From the NCBI GenBank assembly GCA_035352715.1, contig DAOPYE010000063.1, positions 1 through 15,766 on the forward strand: 15,766 bases of DNA. The letters are read 5' to 3'. The DNA comes from DAOPYE01 sp035352715. GTDB lineage: Bacteria; Acidobacteriota; Holophagae; Holophagales; Holophagaceae. The notes beneath the pieces are model-generated. The model made no database searches. It was given only the letters and a program-made list of their open reading frames with translations, and was not told the origin of the DNA. Both the position numbers and the translations under genes were made by a program. Each line of letters starts with the position of its first letter. The stretch's first letter is position 1. Positions 6,838-12,689 of this stretch are shown one piece after another.

Positions 6838-7293
6838 CTATTCCCGATCGCCCTTGCGGATGCGGTCCATCTCGCGCTTGGCTTCGCGCTCCTTCAGAGA
6901 TTCGCGCTTGTCTTCGTGGCTCTTGCCCTCGGCCAGGGCGATGCGCACCTTGATCAGGCCCCGCTCGTTCAGATAGATGGCCAGCGGGATCAGCGTGTAG
7001 CCCTTGCGATCCACCTTGCCCAGGATCTTGTGGATCTCCGCGCGCTTCAGCAGCAGCTTGCGCGGGCGCAGGGGCTCGTGATTCGCGTAGGTGCCGAACT
7101 CGTAGGGCGAGATGTGCGCCTGCTTGAGCCACAATTCCCCGTCGGATTGATCCACGTAGGCGTCCTGAAGCTGACCGCGGCCCGCGCGCAGCGCCTTGAC
7201 CTCGGTGCCCAGCAGGGCCACGCCCGCCTCCCAGGTTTCAAGGATGTGATAGTCGTGAAGCGCCTTGCGGTTGCGGACGAGATCCTCGGACAT
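6838..7293 (-). CDS. smpB: SsrA-binding protein (trans-translation)
   Basis: SmpB binds tmRNA and positions it in the A site of stalled ribosomes. It has 151 residues, the usual size. The N-terminal NRKALHDYHI, then GVALLGTEVKALRAG, DAYV, HISPYEFG and LHK-like KLLLKRAEI segments form the conserved OB-fold. The basic C-terminal tail (ESLKEREAKREMDRIRKGDRE) is the part that mimics the mRNA channel helix. The start at 7293 fits the family N-terminus (SEDLVRNRKA). No normal Shine-Dalgarno precedes it: the only AGGG is two bases from the ATG, and a -10-like TACACT lies six bases upstream, so the message may be leaderless. No tmRNA gene (ssrA) is seen in the window. Confidence 0.97.
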   Translation of the reverse strand: MSEDLVRNRKALHDYHILETWEAGVALLGTEVKALRAGRGQLQDAYVDQSDGELWLKQAHISPYEFGTYANHEPLRPRKLLLKRAEIHKILGKVDRKGYTLIPLAIYLNERGLIKVRIALAEGKSHEDKRESLKEREAKREMDRIRKGDRE

Positions 7294-7299
7294 GGCCCT

Positions 7300-7327
7300 A
7301 GTGTATCGGTCTATGATGAAAGCCCAA
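7300..7327 (-). promoter_or_regulatory. smpB: Candidate smpB promoter, possibly leaderless
   Basis: On the - strand, TTGGGC (7327-7322) and TACACT (7305-7300) are separated by 16 bases, a plausible sigma-70 -35/-10 pair. Six bases separate the -10 from the smpB ATG, so transcription would begin at about the A of the start codon. On the opposite strand a TATGAT at 7312-7317 overlaps this site and might serve the divergent transglycosylase gene, but it lacks a good -35. Confidence 0.42.
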
Positions 7328-7421
7328 CCCTTCACACCCAAGCTTCCAGGCACGCCCTCAAGCCTGTTTTGCCGCTGGCACGGCAGGCCTTCATGGAAGT
7401 TTTCGGCAGACCGGATGATGC

Positions 7422-9296
7422 ATGCTTCGACCCCGCACCTGGATGTCCCTTGCGCTGATCGGCGCGGCAACCGTTCCCGTGCTGCTCTATGCGGCACAGC
7501 GCCACCACAAGCGCGCCGCCCACGCAGCGCCTGACGCGCGATCCGCGCGCTCACATCCAGCATCCGGGCAAGCGCAGGTTTCCACTCGAAATGCCGCCCG
7601 GAATCCTGCGCCATTGCCCGACTGGTGCCTGAAGGGCGGCCTGATTTCGGGCGGCGGGTTGACCGCCCAGGCGCGCGGCGAATGGCCCGCGTGGATGCAG
7701 CTCCTGCTGTGCGAGACGCCCCCGACCAACCTTCCAACGATCAGCGCCGAAGCCCTGGCAGACGCCGATCTGTACAAGATCCCCGATGTCTACCTGAACC
7801 AGGCGATCGCCCGCCTCGCAGACAAGGGCGTCTTCACGCCGCGCATCCTGCGCCAGGCGTGCGCCATCGGTTACACCGCCCGCGCGGAGGGCTGGGTGCC
7901 CGCGCGCACGGCCTACCAGGTGGCCTATCTGGCGCATCGGCCCCTGCCCGTGGAAGATCCCATCACCACCTCGCGGTTGCTCACGGAGCTGGCGCTGAAC
8001 AGTGAACAGGCTGTGGTGCGCCAGGCGTTGGAGCGGACGCCCTACCCTGCCAGCGCCTCCGAACGGGCGGCGTACCTGCGGGCGCTGGAGCCCGCGAAAG
8101 CCGCTGCCAAGGACCGTGCACTGGATCGCTCGCGTCCCGTCTGGGAGCGCCTGAGCGCGCTGACGAGCCTGCGCGATCCCGCCGACGCCAAAACACTCGT
8201 GGCCTCTTTCCGCCAGACCGATGGCCTGGATCGGGCCGTGTTCCATGCGCTGACGCGCGAATGGATCGATCTGTCGGACCCATTGGTGGATGAGGCCATG
8301 GCCATGCGCAAGGCCGTGGACGAGCGCGCCCCGTGGTTCCTGGTGCGCCCTCAGGAGCGCGTCTCGGATCTGCTGTGGGAGCGCGCCTCCGACGCCCTGG
8401 CCCAGGGCCGAGATGACGAGGCGATGCGGCTGGCCCGCCGCCTGCTGGAGCGCTATCCCAGCTCGAGCCTATCGGATTGCGCGGCCCGCCTGATCGCGTC
8501 GCTGGATCCCCGCGCGGCCCGCCCAAATGCGGTGTTGCGCGTGCCCGGCGATGTCACCTGGTTCAACGCGGATCGCCTGATCGAGATCCTGAGCGCCGGC
8601 CCGGTCGATGCCTGGCCCGAGCCCTTTCAGGCAAGCGCCCAGCGCGGTCGCTTTGATTTGATCCTGGCCGCGGTGGACCCGGAGCGCGATCCCGCGACGT
8701 TTCTTCGCGCAGCGCATCTGGCGGGACAACAGGATCTGGTCACGCGCTTTCTGGCCTGCGAGCGCATCGCGTCGCCCAGCCTGGCGGCCTATCTCTATCC
8801 CACGGCCCTGGCCGATCTGGCAGACCGGCTGCTGCGGGAGGAGGGCCTGGAGGGCCAGGTGGACGCGGCCTTCGTGCTGGCCATGGTGAAGAACGAAAGC
8901 GTCTTCCAGCCCACCGCCCGTTCGGGCGCCGACGCCTTCGGCATCATGCAATTGCTGAAACCCACCTTCCGCGCCATGGCGGGACGCAACGCCGATATCC
9001 TCGACCCCGAAACCAATATCCGGGCGGGCATCCGCTACTACCGGCGCATCATCCGCAGCGCCCAGCTCGAGCAGCTGCCCATGGAGGCCCGGCTGTGCTA
9101 CGTCCTGGCGGGCTACCACGCGGGCGAAGGCCGGGCCAAGCGCTGGCGGACCGCCACGGAGGAAGCGCTTCAGGGCCGCACCTCAGCCCGGGCGATGATC
9201 CTGCGCATCGAGGCCATTCCCATCACCAGCACGCGCCAGTACGTCGCCCACGGCATGGGGGATTGGCAGATCTTCCGCCGAAAGCTCGGGCGCTAG
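7422..9296 (+). CDS. Soluble lytic murein transglycosylase (Slt type)
   Basis: This periplasmic enzyme cleaves the MurNAc-GlcNAc bond of peptidoglycan with formation of 1,6-anhydroMurNAc. It has 624 residues. The N-terminus is a signal peptide or signal anchor (MSLALIGAATVPVLLYAA), then a low-complexity Ala/Arg/His-rich linker to about residue 65. Residues about 70-470 are alpha-helical, like the superhelical U-domain of Slt70. The catalytic domain lies at about 480-600: catalytic E492 in VKNESVFQP, then ARSGADAFGIMQLLKPT, NIRAGIRYY and AGYHAG (in place of the usual AxYNAG). The C-terminal RQYVAHG is also typical. The ATG at 7422 is chosen because it directly precedes the signal segment; the Shine-Dalgarno is poor. 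It is divergent from smpB and 68 bp before a small barrel protein. Confidence 0.92.
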   Translation: MLRPRTWMSLALIGAATVPVLLYAAQRHHKRAAHAAPDARSARSHPASGQAQVSTRNAARNPAPLPDWCLKGGLISGGGLTAQARGEWPAWMQLLLCETPPTNLPTISAEALADADLYKIPDVYLNQAIARLADKGVFTPRILRQACAIGYTARAEGWVPARTAYQVAYLAHRPLPVEDPITTSRLLTELALNSEQAVVRQALERTPYPASASERAAYLRALEPAKAAAKDRALDRSRPVWERLSALTSLRDPADAKTLVASFRQTDGLDRAVFHALTREWIDLSDPLVDEAMAMRKAVDERAPWFLVRPQERVSDLLWERASDALAQGRDDEAMRLARRLLERYPSSSLSDCAARLIASLDPRAARPNAVLRVPGDVTWFNADRLIEILSAGPVDAWPEPFQASAQRGRFDLILAAVDPERDPATFLRAAHLAGQQDLVTRFLACERIASPSLAAYLYPTALADLADRLLREEGLEGQVDAAFVLAMVKNESVFQPTARSGADAFGIMQLLKPTFRAMAGRNADILDPETNIRAGIRYYRRIIRSAQLEQLPMEARLCYVLAGYHAGEGRAKRWRTATEEALQGRTSARAMILRIEAIPITSTRQYVAHGMGDWQIFRRKLGR

Positions 9297-9364
9297 GCTC
9301 AAGAACCGACCACCACCATGCTAGATTCAGCCACCCAAACCCCTTGATCACATCGGAGAAAACC

Positions 9365-9937
9365 ATGAAACGGCTTCGCCATCTGCCCATGCTCGTCGCG
9401 GCCCTGCTCACGGCGGGATCCGCCCTCTGCGCCGCAGATTACGGGTTCCAGATCACGGCTTCGAAACCCGGCGGCGATCTGGGCAAGGCGGGCTACCAGG
9501 ACGGCAAGATCGGCCTCGGCGCAGGCTTTCAGATGCTGTTCGATCTGGGCGGCGGACACGCCCTGGTCCCCCGCGTGGACTACACGCAATACAAGAACGA
9601 CCGCACCCAGAGTTCCATCACCTTGAAACGGAAGACCCGCGTGACCAGCCTCGGGATGGATTACGAGCACTACTTCTCAGGCACCACGAACGTGGGCGGA
9701 TACACGCTGCTGGGCCTGGGCTTCCAGTCCGCCCAGATCGACCTGGAGGACGCGACGAGCGCCTACCACCAGAAGATCTCCGTGAAGCACGGCGCCGCCT
9801 TCATCGCCGCGGGCGTCGGCTACCGGTTCGTCCAGACCGTGGGCGTCGAACTGCGCTACATCGGCATGAGCGAATACAAGGCCGATCCGACCGTCACCGG
9901 CCCCTCGCTGAACGCGTCGGTTGTATTTCGATTTTGA
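9365..9937 (+). CDS. Small outer-membrane beta-barrel protein
   Basis: This protein has 190 residues. A clear signal peptide (MKRLRHLPMLVAALLTAGSALCA, cut before ADYG) is followed by alternating strands such as GKIGLGAGFQMLFDL, HALVPRVDYTQY, RVTSLGMDYEHYF, VGGYTLLGLGFQS, HGAAFIAAGVGYRF and VGVELRYIGMSEY. It ends in VVFRF, the C-terminal aromatic typical of proteins folded by the Bam complex. The size suits an eight-stranded OmpA/Opa-like barrel without a periplasmic domain. A GGAG at 9355-9358 precedes the ATG by six bases. A TAGATT (9322-9327) might be a -10. The function is unknown; it could be a structural or adhesive surface protein. Confidence 0.85.
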   Translation: MKRLRHLPMLVAALLTAGSALCAADYGFQITASKPGGDLGKAGYQDGKIGLGAGFQMLFDLGGGHALVPRVDYTQYKNDRTQSSITLKRKTRVTSLGMDYEHYFSGTTNVGGYTLLGLGFQSAQIDLEDATSAYHQKISVKHGAAFIAAGVGYRFVQTVGVELRYIGMSEYKADPTVTGPSLNASVVFRF

Positions 9938-9993
9938 TGAAAACAAGACAACCGATCCATCCGTGAAACAAGTCCACCGAGGAGGCTCTATTC

Positions 9994-10551
9994 ATGAGAT
10001 TCAGATACCTGCTTTTAGCTCCCCTGGTTTTCGCGTGGACTTCAGCCCAGGCAGGCCAGACCCTGAACATGAATCCCATTTTGTTCCACGATGGCTCCAT
10101 CGCAGGTATCCCAGAAGTATTTGGGAATTGGAAGCTGGAGGTTGAATTTGCTCCAGATCCATCCAAAAACCATAATTCCACCATCAAGAAACTATCCATC
10201 GTTCGAGATGGCGTCACCATCACCATGCCCAGCGCAGTAACCGGCATCCTTCCAACAAACAACATCAACCAAATCCAGGTATCAGCCTATTGCGATAGCA
10301 ACGAAGATTCATCCAAATGCAATTTAAGGGTTCTCTTTAAAGATCCAAGCTACAAACCGGCGAGGAATGATGGACCAGGCACCCCCGATTACCTGCTGGT
10401 TTTCAATCTCAACACAGGCAAATTGAGAGAGATGTTCTTCATGGCCGTAAGGGATCACGGAAGATCCATTCGCCCCATTCCCATCAACCTAAAAATGTGG
10501 TGCAGCCCGAGCGAAATCGAATCAGCCATCGAACCCGAAGCCGTCAAATAG
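9994..10551 (+). CDS. Secreted orphan protein of unknown function, low GC
   Basis: I do not recognise this 185-residue protein. The N-terminus is a good signal peptide (MRFRYLLLAPLVFAWTSAQA, cut before GQTL). The mature part looks beta-rich and soluble, with a Cys pair spaced by eight residues (YCDSNEDSSKCNL) and a third Cys near the end (MWCSPSE), which could form disulfides. A GAGGAGG Shine-Dalgarno lies eight bases before the ATG, supporting expression. Base use differs from its neighbours: 10141-10200 has 23 G+C of 60, while 9541-9600 in the preceding gene has 40 of 60, and it is rich in AAA, AAC and CCA codons. It stands 56 bp after the barrel gene and is closed by a hairpin. It is probably horizontally acquired or fast evolving. 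Confidence 0.8.
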   Translation: MRFRYLLLAPLVFAWTSAQAGQTLNMNPILFHDGSIAGIPEVFGNWKLEVEFAPDPSKNHNSTIKKLSIVRDGVTITMPSAVTGILPTNNINQIQVSAYCDSNEDSSKCNLRVLFKDPSYKPARNDGPGTPDYLLVFNLNTGKLREMFFMAVRDHGRSIRPIPINLKMWCSPSEIESAIEPEAVK

Positions 10552-10612
10552 TCCGAAGATCAAGCGTCCATCGATATCCCACGGGACGAATCGCAGTAGC
10601 CATCCTGAACCA

Positions 10613-10648
10613 ACAAAGCCGGAATCCGTGGCGGGATTCCGGCTTTGT
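10613..10648. terminator. Bidirectional terminator-like hairpin
   Basis: A 15-bp perfect stem: 10613-10627 (ACAAAGCCGGAATCC) pairs with 10634-10648 around a six-base loop. It sits between two convergent genes, the secreted orphan (+) and the GH97 gene (-), where a shared terminator is expected. Neither side has a strong T run (+: CGTGTTG; -: TGGTTC), so it may act as an imperfect terminator or 3'-end stabiliser. Confidence 0.65.
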
Positions 10649-10679
10649 CGTGTTGCTGCGTGAGAGATTCGCCTGCGCC

Positions 10680-12671
10680 CTATCGTGTCGTCAGCACGGC
10701 GGCATATCCGCCTGCGGGGGCGAGTTTCAATTCGAGGGTGGTGGCGGCTGAAACATCGCTGCTGGTTTCCGAAAGCTTTTCGGGGGCGGTGGCGGATGCT
10801 GGCGTATCGGCGAAGGCCCGCAGTTTCCAATGCCCGGAGCCCAGGAAGCCGAGCGGCACGCGCACGTTCAAGGGCGCGTCGCCATTCATGGCCGCGAGGT
10901 ACCAGCGCTGGCCCGAACGGCGGGCGATGACGACGTGCTGGGCGACCTCGGCGGAAAGCACCACGGTGTCATCCCACACGGTGGGCAGGCCGCGGAAGAA
11001 CTCGACGCCGACTTGCCCGCGGTAGTTCTGCGGATGATCGCAGAGGCAGAGCAGCGGGCTGAAGTAGACGACGGTCTCCGCCAATTGGCGGGCGCGGGTG
11101 CCGACCACCTGGGCCGGTTGGGTGACCTTGAAATCAGCCTTCGTGCGATTGAGGAAGCCGCCGGGCGTGAAGTCCATGGGCCCGAGCAGGCCGCGCGTGA
11201 ACGGCAGCGTGACGGTGTGCAGCGGCGTGCAGGCGTCGGCTAGCCACGGGATCTTGTTGTACTCGTTGCCCAGCACGCCTTCCTGCGTGATGTAGTTGGG
11301 CCAGGTGCGCGCAAGGCCGGTGGGCTTGTAGGCCCCGTGCAAATCGACCATCAGGTGATGGCGCGCGGCGGCGGCCAGCACATCGGCATACCAGCGCACC
11401 GTCTCCTGGCTATCGCTGTTCATGAAGTCGATCTTCACGCCGGCGAAGCCCCATTGGGCCACCTGGGAGAACACCTTCTCGAAACCCTGGCGGTCGAGAT
11501 CGTGCGAATCGATCCAGAGCAGCAGGCGGACATGGCGTTCGCGTGCGTAGGCCACAAGCCCGGGGATATCGACGTGGGCCGCGGGTTTGGTGAGATCGGC
11601 CTTCGGATTGTTCATCGGCTCGTACCAGAACCAGTCGATGAGCTGGTACGGGAAACCCATCTCAGCGGCGAAATCGATGTATTCCTTGTGGGAACGCGTG
11701 TCGCCGCGGGAATTGAGGCCCTTGAAGTCGGGCTGGGTCGGGTTGATGCCGGTCCACCAGGAATCCCAGGCGGTGATACCGGGCTTGATCCACGAGGTGT
11801 CCTCCAGCTTCGAGGGCGTGGCCAGCGTGGCGATGAACTCGCTCGCCACCAGATCCTTAGCCTGACGGGCGAGCTGGATCGTGCGCCAGGGGCTCACGCG
11901 GCGTTCCTGGCCGTAGACCAGGCCGCGACCATCCTTGCGCTGCGCGAGAGCGACCCGCGCGCCGGGGCGGGGCGCACCTTGGGCATCCGGCCCGGCGGCG
12001 ACAACGAACATGCCGGCCCAGTCCAGCAGATCGGACTCGGCAATGGCGGCGAAGCCGCTCGGCAGATTCACCAGGAGCGGCAGCACGTGCGGGCGACCGA
12101 GATGGCCGTCGAGCTGGGTGAGCCGTTTCTCCGGGTACTGGTTCTCGGCGCATTCCGAGAAGTTGCCCGCCCAGCAGGTGAGATCCGTCGGGAAGATGAA
12201 CTCGGTTTGCTCCTGGGTGACCGTGTAGGCCTCAAGGCCCGGCTGCGCCGGAATCTCATAGCGCAGCGCAACGCCCTGATCGTAGGCGCGCACGATGAGA
12301 TTGAGGCGCGACGGCGCGTCGGACGTCTCGCGCAGCGCGACGGTGAGTTCGCGGTAGTGATCGCGCACCGTGCGGCGCTGGCCGAAAGCGTTTTCCCATG
12401 TGCCGTCGTGATCCGAGCGGCTGGCGTTCGTGATGCGGGTGCTGCGCCCCATCGAAAAGCCGCCGGCGAATTCAAGCCCCAGGCGGGAATCGGCGATCAC
12501 CGGCTTCCCATCGAGGGTCACCTGGTAGCGCAGGCCGTTCGTGTCGCTCACGGAAACAGCGATTGTGCCATCGGGCGACGTGACCGTCTCCGTTGCACCG
12601 AACAGGGACGGAGAACAGGCCATCGCAAGCGACAGCAGGCCGCCCATCACGCGGCTGGATATTGGGCACAT
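10680..12671 (-). CDS. GH97 glycoside hydrolase, probable retaining alpha-galactosidase type
   Basis: This protein has 663 residues with an N-terminal signal peptide (hydrophobic GGLLSLAMACSPSLFGA). The GH97 architecture is visible: an N-terminal beta-sandwich (about 28-285), a TIM barrel (about 290-560; ITAWDSWW, YQLIDWFWYEP, LLLWIDSHD, GVKIDFMNSD, LHGAYKPTGLARTWPN, TQEGVLGNEYNK, DFTPGGFLNR) and a C-terminal beta domain. Characterised GH97 enzymes include inverting alpha-glucosidases (SusB) and retaining alpha-galactosidases that use an Asp nucleophile after barrel strand 4. D415 in KIDFM and E464 in TQEGV occupy the positions expected of nucleophile and acid/base in the retaining group, so alpha-galactosidase-like activity is inferred; the sugar is not proven. 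It is the second gene after GH3 (18 bp apart) and is followed by a hairpin. ATG 12671 has a weak GGAA site; M9 is an alternative. Confidence 0.92.
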   Translation of the reverse strand: MCPISSRVMGGLLSLAMACSPSLFGATETVTSPDGTIAVSVSDTNGLRYQVTLDGKPVIADSRLGLEFAGGFSMGRSTRITNASRSDHDGTWENAFGQRRTVRDHYRELTVALRETSDAPSRLNLIVRAYDQGVALRYEIPAQPGLEAYTVTQEQTEFIFPTDLTCWAGNFSECAENQYPEKRLTQLDGHLGRPHVLPLLVNLPSGFAAIAESDLLDWAGMFVVAAGPDAQGAPRPGARVALAQRKDGRGLVYGQERRVSPWRTIQLARQAKDLVASEFIATLATPSKLEDTSWIKPGITAWDSWWTGINPTQPDFKGLNSRGDTRSHKEYIDFAAEMGFPYQLIDWFWYEPMNNPKADLTKPAAHVDIPGLVAYARERHVRLLLWIDSHDLDRQGFEKVFSQVAQWGFAGVKIDFMNSDSQETVRWYADVLAAAARHHLMVDLHGAYKPTGLARTWPNYITQEGVLGNEYNKIPWLADACTPLHTVTLPFTRGLLGPMDFTPGGFLNRTKADFKVTQPAQVVGTRARQLAETVVYFSPLLCLCDHPQNYRGQVGVEFFRGLPTVWDDTVVLSAEVAQHVVIARRSGQRWYLAAMNGDAPLNVRVPLGFLGSGHWKLRAFADTPASATAPEKLSETSSDVSAATTLELKLAPAGGYAAVLTTR

Positions 12672-12689
12672 GGGAATTCCGTTTCGCTG

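Noticed and set aside
7365..7385. Short inverted repeat (TGCCG/CGGCA) in the smpB-transglycosylase gap as an operator
   Set aside because: A five-base stem is expected by chance in such GC-rich DNA, and nothing else supports it.
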